Shown here one piece after another: positions 49,261 to 61,027 of a stretch of 64,000 bases of DNA. Location of the stretch: contig CM044955.1 of assembly GCA_024516035.1 (NCBI GenBank), positions 13,740,079 through 13,804,078 of the forward strand, given 5' to 3'. The DNA comes from Bactericera cockerelli. Lineage: Eukaryota; Arthropoda; Insecta; Hemiptera; Triozidae. The translations under genes were made by a program, and so were the position numbers. Every line of letters starts with the position of its first letter. Position 1 is the first letter of the stretch. A model generated the notes under the pieces. It was not told where the DNA came from. It worked only from the letters and a program-made list of their open reading frames with translations, and did no database searches.

Positions 49261-50211
49261 TTTTTAATTTTAATTTAATTTATTTTATTCACGGGCTTTT
49301 AACCCAATATACAATATTACATAAATACAAATACAATAATACATAAAAATATAAAATAACTGATTATAAACAAACAAAAAATTAATAATATAAAAAATGT
49401 CTAAAGCTAATGTAAAGATAGAGTTAAAAAAGATCATTCGCATGCACTTCATTCATTCATACTAATATTTACAACACATTCATTCATTCACTATCAAACA
49501 GTTGTTTGATGTTCGTCAGATTACAATTAAATACTCGTATGTCAATTCCTGCTCTCCCAGCCAGATTTCCCATAACCTTGTGAGATAACGAAAGTAAAAA
49601 TATGAGTAGCTACTTTGGCGGTGACACAATAACACAAAGTAATACATTTTTTATTTATTTAGTTCCATGTTTCCATTTTTTTCCGAACTCTATTTATACA
49701 GCTATCCAATATTCTTCTTCTTTCACTTTGTTTTTACAAACTCTCATCGTTCAATCTTGTCCTCATGGGTAATTTTAGTTGGTTCTAGCACTCCTACTTC
49801 TACATTTTACGGCTGCATGTACATCCGAACACCCCTGTTAAGAAGACCAATGATATATTACTAGTATGTGTCATTATTTTTTGGTTCGTCACCGTATCTG
49901 ATTTATTTAACACATAATTATAATAATCATACGAAAATATTGGATTTGTACCATTTTTTTTTATTTTATTTTTTTGTTATTATTTTTTTTTTTTTTTTTA
50001 TCTACTAACATTCACTTAAAAACGAATTAGACACTGATGAATAAATAAAAAGTAGAAGAGGCTGTGTTAAATTTTTGTTATAAAAGTTGCTCATTGCATA
50101 CTCTACGATATTGGGCGGACATAAAAAATTGATTCGTGAATGAAAAAAAAAAAACTACCAAATTTGAACATAACTACCTTCGACTAGACTACTAGACAGA
50201 CTAGTTTAAAA
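49261..50211. other. AT-rich, low-complexity spacer
   Basis: Includes a repeat (~49715-49860, GTTGGTTCTAGCACTCCTAC-like) that also occurs at ~62140-62335, and T-runs near 49975-50000. Confidence 0.45.
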
Positions 50212-50330
50212 TAGTTATCATATTTGTGTTAATTACATTCGTGATATCGCAAGTTCTCAAACTGCTCCTACTCAATGTTTTCTAATCTTGAGACTTGAAT
50301 CATCGACCTCCAGGTTAACTGAGATCAGTA
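50212..50330 (-). repeat. family C SINE, diverged
   Basis: TCATATTTGTGTTAATTACA and TTGAATCATCGACCTCCAGG. Confidence 0.55.
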
Positions 50331-50984
50331 AATAGTGTAAAATAATCTAGTATTCCTTATCCACACTATTATAATTCCATATACTGTTGTTGTTGTATTT
50401 TTTACGGCTAGTTAACCAAAATGGAAGTAGAAAATTCTTGCTTCCACTTTGGTTCATTTTATTCCCGTTTGGTTAACTTTGGTTAGAAAGTGAAGTTGAC
50501 CTTGGAATAAAATGGAAATATTTGGAAAAAAACCTAACCTGGAATTTTTTTTGGTTAGAAAGAAAAATATAGCTTAGTATTGTTTGTTCCTTGTGATGAG
50601 ACAGCGCCCACTAGACAGCCAATATGAACCATTTCTATTAATACACATATTAAAACACACAAAAAAAATTATTATCTCTAATATAAAAATGATCAGAATT
50701 TATATTTGTACCTTGAGACACCAGATTTGTTTATATCAGTTAAGATAATGGTAATTAACTAACACCGTCATAAACTACTAGCGTTAATAGATCTAATTAC
50801 TCTCCATCCTGAAATTTCTCAACCGGCTTGTGAAATATTCATAATGCAGCTAGAGAAACAAGGTCGATTCCTACTGCAACTTGGGCATTACCTAAACTGC
50901 ATGTATCCGATATTCCTATATCTTGAGGCGAGGTTAATGCTCGAAGCATTCTTATATCCAACCCCCAGAGACTTATCTTTCTGT

Positions 50985-51610
50985 TGTCTCGAATAAGTGA
51001 GGAAAAATCCTATCATTGGATGGAATCCGATCCACAGATCTCAAATAAACGAGGAAAAGTCCAAGCATTGGATGGAATACGATCCACAGATCTCAAAGAA
51101 ACGAGGAAAAATCCTAGCTTTGGATGGAATACGATCCACAGATCTCAAATAAAGGAGGAAAAAGCCAAGCATTGGATGGAATACGATCCACAGATCTCAA
51201 ATAAATGAGGAAAAATCCTAGCTTTGGATGGAATACGATCCACACATCTCCAATAAACGAAGAAAAGTCCAAGCATTGGATGGAATACGATCCACAGATC
51301 TCAAAGAAACGAGGAAAAATCCTAGCTTTGGATGGAATACGATCCACAGATCTCAAATAAAGGAGGAAAAAGCCAAGCATTGGATGGAATACGATCCACA
51401 GATCTCAAATAAATGAGGAAAAATCCTAGCTTTGGATGGAATACGATCCACACATCTCCAATAAACGAAGAAAAGTCCAAGCATTGGATGGAATACGATC
51501 CACAGATATCAAATAAACGAGGAAAAATCCAAGCATTGGATGGAATACGATCGATCCACAGATCTCAAATAAACGAGGAAAATCCTAGCATTTAGTGGGA
51601 TCCGATCCAC
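50985..51610 (+). repeat. 52-bp satellite, about 12 units, higher-order structure
   Basis: Units CATTGGATGGAATACGATCC + ACAGATCTCAAATAAACGAG.... Variants alternate (CCAAGCATTGG, CCTAGCTTTGG, GCCAAGCATTGG) and a four-unit 208-bp block repeats. 52 is not a multiple of three, so frames cycle (HWMEYDPQISNK, ALDGIRSTDLKETRK, NPSFGWNTIHRSQI); these are not genes. Confidence 0.9.
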
Positions 51611-51649
51611 AGATCCTTTGGCTAGAATGTATAATACATTACAAATCTA

Positions 51650-51998
51650 GCACCATAATATCATTGACCTATGTATGTTGAGTTCAATCCGATCCGTGTA
51701 CAGAAAGCGATTACAGCTATAATTATTTTATTTCTGAAACAGCTTGGGAAGTAGTAATTATGCAGCAAGAGAAACAAGGTCGGTTGCCTCTGCAACTTTG
51801 AAATTTAAACTGGATGGATCCGATAATCCTATCTTGTGGCGGTTTAGTCCGATCCGTACAGAAAGTGCTTACAGATCTAATTATTTTATTTCTTAAGCCG
51901 CTTGCGAAACACTACCATAAACTAAAAGCTTTGATATACCGAACACTGATCTAATTGATCTCCATCCTGAAAGTTCTCAAACTGCTTGTGAAATATTA
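51650..51998 (+). repeat. diverged units of the flanking satellite region
   Basis: GCAAGAGAAACAAGGTCGGT and TCCGATCCGTACAGAAAG-type words, also seen at 50810-50960, connect the two arrays as older units of one family. Confidence 0.55.
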
Positions 51999-52520
51999 AT
52001 AATGCAGCAAAAGAAACAAGGTCGATTTCCTCTGCAAAATAATGTTGCAAAAGAAACAAGGTCGATTTCCTCTGCAAAATAATGCAGCAAAAGAAACAAG
52101 GTTGATTTCCTCTGCAAAATAATGCAGCAAAAGAAAGAAGGTCGATTTCCTCTGCAAAATAATGCAGCAAAAGAAAGAAGGTCGATTTCCTCTGAAAAAT
52201 AATGCAGCAAAAGAAACAAGGTCGATTTCCTCTGCAAAAGAAACAAGGTCGATTTCCTCTGCAAAATAATGCAGCAAAAGAAAGAAGGTCGATTTCCTCT
52301 GAAAAATAATGCAGCAAAAGAAACAAGGTCGATTTCCTCTGCAAAATAATGTTGCAAAAGAAACAAGGTCGATTTCCTCTGCAAAATAATGCAGCAAAAG
52401 AAACAAGGTCGACTTCCCCTGCACAATAATGCAGCAAAAGAAACAAGGTCGATTTCCTCTGAAAAATAATGCAGCAAAAGAAACAAGGTCGATTTCCTCT
52501 GCAACTTTCCGCCCTGTCTT
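51999..52520 (+). repeat. 40-bp satellite, about 12 units
   Basis: Units AATAATGCAGCAAAAGAAAC + AAGGTCGATTTCCTCTGCAA; one shortened unit at ~52235. Long reverse frames (FAALFCRGNRPCF and others) arise because the unit lacks stops in all three reverse frames. Confidence 0.92.
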
Positions 52521-52599
52521 GGAGAAGAATGTATCCGATCTGGTGGCTGGTGGCGGGCTGACCCGATCCCCCGATCCAAACAGAACCAATATTCGAATC

Positions 52600-53050
52600 C
52601 GATCCGGTTACCACCCGGCCGACTGATAAGCCAGAGCCCCTCGCTATCAGCAACCCGCAGTCCAATCAGACAATCAGTATTCGCTGAACCGCGCCACGGT
52701 GCAGATCTCACGCGTCCCCAATGAAATACTTGGAGTTCATTTGTGCGTGGTATTTGAAAAAATATTTGACCAAAATCCGCGCGAAATCGCCGCCGACTTT
52801 GAGAAAATTCGCCGAGATTTGTCGCAAAAAGAACTGAAATCAGTGTGTGCGACTTGTCGCGTGTTTAGAGAATTACGGGTATTTATATCAAGTATTGAAA
52901 AATAGTCAAATACTTTTTATTACTTACATTACCGACTTTGAGAAAATTCACCGAGATTTGTCGCAAAAAAGAACTGAAATCAGTGTGCGACTTGTCGCGT
53001 GTTAAGAGAATTACGGGTATTTATATCAAGTATTGAAAAATAATTAAATA
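52600..53050 (+). repeat. CpG-rich block with a ~140-bp duplication
   Basis: GACTTTGAGAAAATTCGCCG... to TATTGAAAAATA occurs at 52795-52905 and 52935-53035. The preceding 200 bp are unusually CpG-rich for this window (AACCGCGCCACGG, CTCACGCGTCCCC). The 68-codon frame 52699-52905 is possible but unsupported. Confidence 0.7.
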
Positions 53051-53289
53051 CTTTTTATTACTTTACATTCACTGATGAGATCTTTTTAAGCTGTTTTTTA
53101 CGTTGATTTTCTCACATCTGCAGAGAGAATTTAGAAAGAGCTGAAATTAGTAGGTATTCAATGAATATTTAAAAGAAATGAGAATTTTCAATGTTTTTAT
53201 AAATGATTTTTTGTTTGTAAACAATTATGATAGGTAATAATAATTTATTAATAAAGTACTAGATTCTCGTTGAAAGTTTTGTATGGTGA

Positions 53290-53420
53290 CAAATTCGAAG
53301 CTTCGTGATGCTTTATATTCCCTGTTCAATCCAGCCTGGGTGAGGTTAATATGAGTAGCAGGATTTTCAGTTTCCAGCAAGTGGAGGGTAAAACCCCCGT
53401 CTCAAATGACCTAGAAGAAA
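53290..53420 (+). repeat. family F SINE body
   Basis: TTCAATCCAGCCTGGGTGAG, AGTGGAGGGTAAAACCCCCG; 5S head missing. Confidence 0.6.
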
Positions 53421-53498
53421 GAAACGTTGAGCAAAAAAAGAAAACAATACTTCCGATTTCTAATATTAGAAATTTCTCGGGATTAAAATCTTTTGACA

Positions 53499-53755
53499 GC
53501 CTCCGTGGCGTAATGGTTGTGACTACTGCCCGTAGTCCAGAGTTCCCAAGTTCAACCCCCGGTTGGGGCAGACTTTTCGACGAAAATTCTGTTCCATCCA
53601 TACACGTGAGGCTGGTATTTCCGGCCCTACCCAGGCTGGGTGAGGTTAATGTAGGAGCTGGTTTGATTCCCGGCAAATGGAGGGTAAAACCCCCGTCCTG
53701 ACCATCTATCTCAGTCAGGAAGTTAAAACCAAATAGAATCAACGGGTCACAATAG
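53499..53755 (+). repeat. family E SINE (full-length)
   Basis: CAGCCTCCGTGGCGTAATGG...; CCCAAGTTCAACCCCCGGTT; body with CACGTGAGGCTGGTATTTCC and ACCCAGGCTGGGTGAGGTTA; ends AATAGAATCAACGGGTCAC. Confidence 0.83.
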
Positions 53756-54062
53756 ATCTAATTAGGTAGCAGTGTAAATTGTAAGGGTTGCTCTGAAAAC
53801 CCTGCAACCAGGTCAGATAATAATAAAAAATAAAATCTTCTGATTATTTTATATTTAACAATGTATTGCTGAATACTTGTTAAAAAGGCAACTATCTCAC
53901 TGACCAACTTACCGAAAAGTAGTTAGCACTTTGTTTCTGTTCTTCGCTTAAAAGTCCAAGTAAGCTTCAATAAATAATTTTCTAATTGTCTCCTCCCTAA
54001 TTGTCTTCTTCCTATTGTGTTCTTTGTGTATAAAAAATGTTTAAATGTTAATGTAGGCATGA

Positions 54063-54245
54063 TAAAAGGGTTGGGTGGAAGAGATTGCCACAGACAATAA
54101 CCCCGCCCTTTAGGCAGGGCATTAACTTCATTCTCTTTTTTTTGTTCTTGTATCTTTGCTTAATCTTTTTGTTTTTCTTTATAATTTCATTGTATTTTAC
54201 TGTATATATTTCTTGTTCTACCTGATAAAGCTTACTAGAATAATA
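54063..54245 (+). repeat. family H retroposon
   Basis: GGGTTGGGTGGAAGAGATTG, ATTGCCACAGACAAT, CCCCGCCCTTTAGGCAGGGC, GATAAAGCTTACT then (AAT)n. Confidence 0.68.
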
Positions 54246-54348
54246 ATAATAATAATAACAATTAGATAGGTGGTAGGTCTTTGGATAAATGCAGTGAGGT
54301 TGAGAGGTTGATACCACTTTATGTACATTTTTAAATTATATATTAAAC

Positions 54349-54510
54349 AAACGCTGCCAGCGTTGAACAGGCGTGATCACTAAAGTTAAGCAACGTTCAG
54401 CGAGGTGAAGACTTCGTGATGCTGGCATTCCGCACCAATCCAGGCTGGGTGAGGTTTTTGTGAGTAGCAATTTTGTGAGTTTCCTACAAATGGAGGGTAA
54501 CAAAACGCTA
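54349..54510 (+). repeat. family F SINE, shortened
   Basis: GCCAGCGTTGAACAGGCGTG; CACTAAAGTTAAGCAACGTT; the C box is deleted. Confidence 0.65.
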
Positions 54511-55140
54511 ATTTCGGACTTTCAGTTCTGAGAGTGGGAAGTGCTTTCTGGGATAAGGCCCAGATTAGCTCTTTAATAACTTTTGGCCTTGGTATTTTTC
54601 CGTTATGAACTATTCGAAGCTTTCTGTTAGAATAATAATACTTAATAGTTGTCAAAGGTCAAAGTACCTGTAAATAGATTCCACTATCATTACTTGACTG
54701 TGTATTAAAAATATGAATAATCTATTTCACGTTTAGTACGACAGATTACATACAAACTATATTAACCGTTATATATTAAGCACTGTAGTTTCTAGGAGGC
54801 GTTCTCCCCCGAAACGACCGTTTTGCTTGATTATATATGTAAGCGGGTAAGCCGGTAAAGTCGAGACCAAATTACCTATAACATACATGTGTAAATGATC
54901 CTAGGGCTAGTTATTTCCCGTGAAGCAATATTATATCGTAGGTACTTATGATTTATTTCACATGATTTTACCTTCTAACAACTGTAATTATGTAATAATT
55001 ATCAAATTAAAGGTGGAATTACTATGGGATTTATTTTGATCAAGGGTTAAAAATATAATATTGCAATATCAGCTATTATATTTACTTGCGAACTACATAA
55101 GTAGTATTGAAAATATAATAATAAAAATAATAGAAACCTA
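54511..55140. other. gene-free AT-rich stretch
   Basis: No repeat or exon recognised. Confidence 0.4.
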
Positions 55141-55265
55141 GGGCGAAATTAATAAAGAAAATCGAGAACGTCTTGCTTAAGCGTCGGTTTTCCCTATCTT
55201 ACACAGTACGCAATCCGTGACTTAGCGCCACAGAGGTATTACAAAAACGTATATTAATTCCGCCC
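55141..55265. mobile_element. MITE, second copy of the GGGCGGAATTAATA family
   Basis: Reverse orientation relative to 43497-43625; the inner CTTACACAGTACGCAATCC matches. Left end GGGCGAAATTAATA has one change; no clear target duplication. Confidence 0.75.
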
Positions 55266-55849
55266 CCATAGAACTATAAAGTCACCAAACAAAGTTCACA
55301 TCAAACTAGTGTGAGTAGTGTTAAAAACTTTATCATAAAGCCATTTTCACCCAGTATATGTTTTTCTTTTACCACAGTAATTTTCAGCAAAAAAAACCTT
55401 GAATTTTCCACAAATGTCTGTGATTTTCTCGAATAAGAAAAATGTAAGAAGCTTAAATTATAACAGGTATTTGTTAAATAATTATTTTACTATGCAGGGA
55501 GACAAATTGCAAAACATTTTTCTTTTCTTTAACAGCAAGGTCATTCTGAATCATAATCTGAGAGTAATTCTTCCCGACAACAGGATAATGAGTGTTTTTC
55601 TTGTAAATTTATCGTATGTTCAAAATTTAATTATCGATACTTACTGTTCAACAGCGGTTTTCAAAGTTTACTGATCGCCCCCTTCTACCCTTAAATGTTC
55701 AATTTGAATAAGAATCAACAAAGAGCAGTTTTTTTTCCGTTCCGAATGGACGAACCTAAGAAAAATACTTTTATCGAAAAGAGAACCCATTCAAATCACT
55801 TTTTTAGCTTAACGCCACTTTAATATCCAGGTAATTTGAAACAAAAATT
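55266..55849. other. no gene recognised
   Basis: The 91-codon frame at 55399-55674 is AT-rich without family likeness. Confidence 0.4.
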
Positions 55850-56015
55850 ATCCTCCATTTGCTGGAACCCCACAAAACAGCTACTCATACCTCACCTAGT
55901 CTGGGTTGGGCCGAATATCAATGGTCATCTATCCTAGTCCTAACCCCGCTGGACATTGCTTAACTTCAGTGACAGAACGAGAACTGGTGTATTTAAAGTC
56001 CAATCGACGCTCTGG
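55850..56015 (-). repeat. family F SINE
   Basis: Reverse words TCATCTATCCTAGTCCTAAC, ATTGCTTAACTTCAGTGACA, TCGACGCTCTGG. Confidence 0.65.
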
Positions 56016-56278
56016 TCAAGGGATTTTTTTTTTTTCAATCCAGTATTTTTCTCATTATTTTGTGGTATGGTTTTACATCGCCCCTCAAAATGTCAAAATG
56101 CCCCCAATTCCGTCATCTGTCCCCTCTCTCTCTCTCACTCCCCAAGGATCGATATTGTCTCCGTTGAAAATCGATGCTACACACAACAGTTGGTCAGATT
56201 ATGGACCCATGCCAACATTAAATGATCATCCTCATACTGATCATAGAAGATTTATATTTCTGAGTCAGTAGTTTAAGT

Positions 56279-56480
56279 GATCACCGTGGCTGAGTAGTGA
56301 AGCGCACTAGGCTGCCAGTAACCCAGGTTCGATCCCCATCAGGGTAGGAATTTTCTACTTTGTACTTAAATGTTCGGGATCCACTCATCCCTCGAGTAGA
56401 AAATTTAAGTTGCTATTTGTTTGAATAGCAACCGGTGGCGGCATGGAGATTTACCGGGTTCGAATCCCGGCGGGGTCAGA
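56279..56480 (+). repeat. family D SINE plus an extra B-box segment
   Basis: GATCACCGTGGCTGAGTAGT; GGTTCGATCCCCATCAGGG; body to CCTCGAGTAGAAAATTTAAG. A second GGGTTCGAATCCCGGCGGGG follows at ~56457, perhaps from another copy. Confidence 0.65.
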
Positions 56481-56694
56481 TTTTTTTCGTGATGCCAATA
56501 TGGGTACTTGTAGAGTGGACAACACCCAGTGGTGGCATCACAAGATTGATTTTAAATATGTTGTTTGGTTGAAGATAATATGATGCAATATCATTAGTTC
56601 TCGTAATGTCGATGCTACCCACTAAATTTTTTGACATAATAACACAAATAACTAGCTCAATAAAGAATAGTAATAATTATTAACAGTAAAGAAG

Positions 56695-56790
56695 AGAATA
56701 GAATATATACCTTGTTTATACGGCCGAGGTAAGACTGAAAAGTCCCTTACTCCAGCAGTCAAACAAGGCTTATATTTTTTATGGGATAAG
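56695..56790 (-). repeat. A-like tail fragment
   Basis: ATACCTTGTTTATACGGCCG to CTTACTCCAGCAGTCAAACA; related pieces lie at 4675-4760 and 47225-47310. Confidence 0.55.
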
Positions 56791-57282
56791 CATAAAATCT
56801 AAATATTGTAAATTTTCATGAATAACTTATTTATTTAACAGCTTTGACACACAGAAATTTATCTGAAAATAACAATAAATAAATACTTAATGTATAAATA
56901 AACTAATTTATTCACAAACGTGATCTCTGTGTGTCCCTGGTGCTTGCTGTCAGTATACTATCAATCTTTCACTGAGCTGATACTAGAATCCCTCATATTT
57001 ACGTAAGTATTGACTATTCATTTGAAATTTTCAGCTCAACTTGATAATGCTTTTTCGATTTAACTACTTCTCAATTTAATTTGTTTTGCACCCGCAGCTT
57101 CAAAATTTTGAAAGACACTTGTCCAACATCTGTGTATTCTCAGTCAACGACGTTATCTTTTGACCTCTTCAACTTTCATGCAATCCTATGATAAGAGTCA
57201 TAAACTAATAATTTTATCACCATAACGGTTGTAACTATTGTTCACCAAGTTCTGCTGTTAGAAATAATAACAATGGACATTT

Positions 57283-57365
57283 AGAGCCAAATTATGAGAC
57301 AGGATTAAAATTAAGATAAGCCTGACACTCCCTCAAGTCGGAGTTTCAACCAATCACAGCGCACT
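57283..57365. repeat. MITE family M1, half
   Basis: AGCCAAATTATGAGACAGGA...CAACCAATCACAGCGCAC; truncated by a family C SINE fragment (57366-57445). Confidence 0.55.
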
Positions 57366-57639
57366 AAAAAAAGTTATCATATTTGTGTTAATCACTTTCG
57401 CGATTTCACAACTACTCAAACTCGCTTTACTACGCTGAAACTGGTACTCCAGATCCTTCGACTGAGATCCTTCGACTGAGATCCTTCAATCGGATCTTAT
57501 TCCAGAATTGGATTTATTCTTCTTCTTAGTTACCCTTTTCTAAATTTCATTCCTCATTCAGTCATATTCTTATATTCTTCTTAAGTCAGTTAGATCTTAC
57601 TTCATTCAAATTTTGGCAATTATGTATATCTGAGAGAAA

Positions 57640-57749
57640 TTAAAATAAGTTATCATATTTGTGTTTATCACTTTGGTGATATCCCAACTACTCAAACTCG
57701 CTTTACTAAATCTACGCTGAAACCTTGACTTAAACCACCGACCTCCAGG
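57640..57749 (-). repeat. family C SINE, part 1 (interrupted)
   Basis: The tail and head up to CCACCGACCTCCAGG. The head resumes at 59055 with CCTCCAGGTTACAAGTCCGC and runs to ~59096. Confidence 0.85.
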
Positions 57750-57839
57750 CATGCGCGGATATAGCCCTCTTGTACTGGGGGGGCACAATCGCACAGTATA
57801 TCTAACTAGCGGGTTGCACCCGCCGCTTCGCAAGCCTAT

Positions 57840-57880
<41 letters not shown>

Positions 57881-59054
57881 ACACACGCACAAACACACAC
57901 ACGCACACATACACAATTGTCAATATTTTTCGTGTCACCCATTCATTTCTTGTCCTTACTGGAGCTCAAGAATGGCTCATCAGAATTTCGCGATCAATAT
58001 ATGTCAAATGAAGACTCCAACCCTTGCAAAATCACTCTTGCTTTGAGTTGATAGTTCGTCACGACATATTTCAAGAAAATATGTCATTCAGGTCAAAAAA
58101 CGTAAATTATACTTTTTGTTTTCCGATCCATTTTATGTCCTTACTCAACGTAGCTCAAGAACGGCTCATCTGATTTTCGTGATTGATATCTCAAATGAAA
58201 ACTTGAACCCTTGCTTAAAACTTTCTCTTTTTGAGTTGATACGCCGCCGCCGTGGCGCCGCGCCGTCACGACAAATTTTGAAGAAAAAAAATGTCATTTT
58301 GGTCGAAAAATGTGATTTTTTTGTGCCACCCATTCATTTTTTGTCCTTACCCCGTGTAGCTGAACCCTAGAGATATATTCTCTGATCCAAATGGACCTAT
58401 AGGTAAAATTTCAGGTTTCTCGGACAATCTGTGTGGATTAGACAACTTTATTTTTTAGTTATTTCTTATTGGTTTTAGAATTGGGAATTATTTTGGGTCC
58501 CGTGCCCCCCTACCTTATTGAGATCGTTTTTTTTTTACGGGATTAGTTTTCGAATTGGGAATTATTTTGGGTCCCGTGCCCCCATAACTTATTGAGATCT
58601 TTTTTTTACGGAATGAGTCTTAGAATTGGTTATTATTATGGGTCCCGTGCCCCCCTAACTTATTGAGATTTTTTTTACGGGATTAGTCTTAGAATTAGGA
58701 ATTATTTTGGGTCCCGTGCCCCCCTAATTTATTGAGACTTTTTTTTACGGGATTAAGAATTGGGAATTATTTTGGGTCCCGTGCCCCCCTAACTTATTGA
58801 GATCTTTTTTTTTAACGGGATTAGTCTTAGAATTTTGGGAATTGTTTTGGGGCCCGTGCCCCCCTAATTTATTGAGATTTTTTTTTTACGGGATTAGTCT
58901 TAGATTAGGGAATTATTTTGGGGCCCGTGCCCCCCTAACTCATTGAGATCTTTTTTTTTACGGGATTAGGTATAATGAAATTTGAGAAACACCGCTTGCC
59001 GAAAAAATCTGGGGGGGCACGTGCCCCCCGTGCCCCCCCCTATATCCGCGCATG
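57750..59054. mobile_element. 1.3-kb non-autonomous DNA transposon with 8-bp target duplication
   Basis: Perfect 15-bp TIRs CATGCGCGGATATAG / CTATATCCGCGCATG, flanked on both sides by CCTCCAGG (57742-57749, 59055-59062). The 8-bp duplication fits hAT or P-type elements. Inside are (CA)n at ~57843-57905, ~190-bp direct repeats (57945-58375) and an array of about seven ~75-bp units (58460-58970: GGGTCCCGTGCCCCCCTAAC, TTTTTTTTACGGGATTAG). No transposase frame. Confidence 0.87.
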
Positions 59055-59096
59055 CCTCCAGGTTACAAGTCCGCCGCCTTATCGATTAAGCTAAAG

Positions 59097-59436
59097 CTAA
59101 CGGTGAAATTAAAATATGTTTTATCTCTTTCCCGACTCCCGGTCCAACCGAGGCTGGGTGAGGGTAATGTAAGTAACTCGTAAGTCCGAATGACCTAATG
59201 TTAGAGAGACGTTGATAAAAAAGCATAATATCTTGTATCTTAAAATGCAACTTCTATTGTTAAAAGGATTCTTTTCAGTCCCATCATTGAATACTCAATC
59301 ATCCACATCTCGCTTAAGATGACCTGGTAAGAGATTATTGCAAACAGAATGTTCTTTCATTATCTTTTAATGTAACGAATAATTAATTAGATACTGTAAT
59401 CTACAAAACATATCGGTTTATTAGTCTGTGTCAGTT
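59097..59436. other. no gene recognised
   Basis: Contains an F/E body trace (CCGAGGCTGGGTGAGGGTAA) at ~59145-59215. Confidence 0.45.
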
Positions 59437-59570
59437 GAGTCAGTTCTCGCCCATCAGAGGGGAGGCATACCAGGTGATAAGGACAACACAGACAACGCAA
59501 GCGTCTGCAGTAGCTTCTGTTTCATGGCTACGAAAAAAAGTGAAACACTCATCTTAATTTATAAAAAAAA
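59437..59570 (+). repeat. family G SINE body, opposite orientation
   Basis: TCGCCCATCAGAGGGGAGGC and CAGTAGCTTCTGTTTCATGG; truncated at the tRNA side. Confidence 0.65.
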
Positions 59571-60114
59571 CTTCGTTATCTTTCGTTTTCGATGAATCAC
59601 AGCTGGTGATGAAGACAGGAGGAATCATTAGATCTCCACTGAAGCTAGACTTAACTAATTCGTTAGCTGTAATTGACTCCCCAGCGATTTGTGACATTCA
59701 ATAATGAAGCCCGAAGGAGAGCTATACATAAATAAGAGTGAAATATACAGTGTTTGCTGGTGTAAAAATACTATAAATGAACTGGTATGAACAGACAGAC
59801 ACACGGACCAATGCTAATAGCTGAAACTTTGTACAACATTAGGGTCTGGGAACCCTAAAACGTGCTTTGGCAATGAAAAGTTACAACTGACTGTTGGAAA
59901 TTTTGAGTGATTAGTTAGTTCCATTACTTTCTTTTCTATAAGTTATTGAGTAAAGTAGGAAGAGAATGATACAGGCAATGAACTAATAAACTACTAATGG
60001 AAAGAAAGACGCCTCCACTAAACCCTGTCCAAGTATCCGGGCTCTAATGTCGACAAGTGATAGTATATGAATGAATATATTGGTAATTTGTACCCATGTA
60101 TCATTTCTTTGTAA
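59571..60114. other. no gene recognised
   Basis: Unique-looking non-coding DNA. Confidence 0.4.
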
Positions 60115-60290
60115 GAACGTGTAAATATTTATTTATTAATTGGACATATTATATACAGCAAAAATAATTACAAATCAGTGTACAATATAAGAGGAGAAAA
60201 AAATAAAGAAAAAATAAATAAATATATACATAATATATGTCCTAACTAAAGGCGGGGTTATTGCCTTTGGCAATCTCTTTCACCTAAAAC
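60115..60290 (-). repeat. family H retroposon, reverse
   Basis: ATTTATTTATTAATTGGACA at the tail side; GGCGGGGTTATTGCCTTTGG hairpin end. Confidence 0.62.
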
Positions 60291-60876
60291 TACAGATTAA
60301 GTTGTGAATATGTTCTTAAGTAGGTATTACCCTGTACATTAGGAGAAATTAATTACTAGTCAGTTGCTACATAGAGTGATTGGGGCAATAACCCATTCGT
60401 CATATTACTGCGACAATACCCCCCGTCCAAAGTTAATATAGTGGATGAGGTGGATCCGAATTGAAATGCTTATCACGTGGTTTATATGCATGTGGTTCAT
60501 ATTGTACTGATCATATTGTAATTGTAATGTATGTGTAATTGTGTATGTAGCATGCTAAAAACATGTAAAAAAAAACAAACACAATAAGGTAGAATTATGT
60601 TAGGAGGTGTCATTTTATGTAAATTTATAATGTACTAAATAAAGAATAAATCTAAAAAAAAAAAAAAACAAAAACAAAAAATTATTAGTTTTTTTAATGA
60701 TATTTTTAACAACTGGGACTTTTAGCATTAATGATTTGTAATTGTAAGTATATATGTATCTACAGGACAAGCCCAGAGTAAAATAAAACAGTGCGCAGAC
60801 ACAACGGAGCCCAGAAGAACTTTTAATATAATTTTTTTTCGAACCCTGAAGTCTGCCAGCTAGGTCTCGGTTAGGG
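60291..60876. other. no gene recognised; possible retroposon tail
   Basis: AATAAAGAATAAATC followed by an A-rich run at ~60640-60680 looks like a polyadenylated 3' end of unknown origin (+ strand). Confidence 0.4.
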
Positions 60877-61027
60877 AAAGTTACTTATCATATTTGTGTT
60901 AATCACTTTCGTGATATCACAACTACTCAAACTCGCTTTACTAAATCTACGCTGAAACCGGGACTTGAACCACCGACCTCCAGGTTACAAGTCCGCTGCC
61001 TTATCGATCAAGCTACTGAGGTCGGTA
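60877..61027 (-). repeat. family C SINE, full
   Basis: CATATTTGTGTTAATCACTT to AGCTACTGAGGTCGGT; close to the consensus. Confidence 0.83.

Noticed and set aside
50984..51595. Frames with HWMEYDPQISNK-type repeats
   Set aside because: The 52-bp satellite read in cycling frames.
51922..52711. Overlapping reverse frames of ~197-247 codons
   Set aside because: They run through the 40-bp satellite in all three frames with no composition typical of a gene.
52699..52905. 68-codon frame MQISRVPNEILGV
   Set aside because: Considered as a small gene; it lacks splice context or a recognised family, and half of it is a tandem duplication.
57606..57938. VCVCVCV-rich reverse frame
   Set aside because: Translation of the (CA)n microsatellite inside the TIR element.
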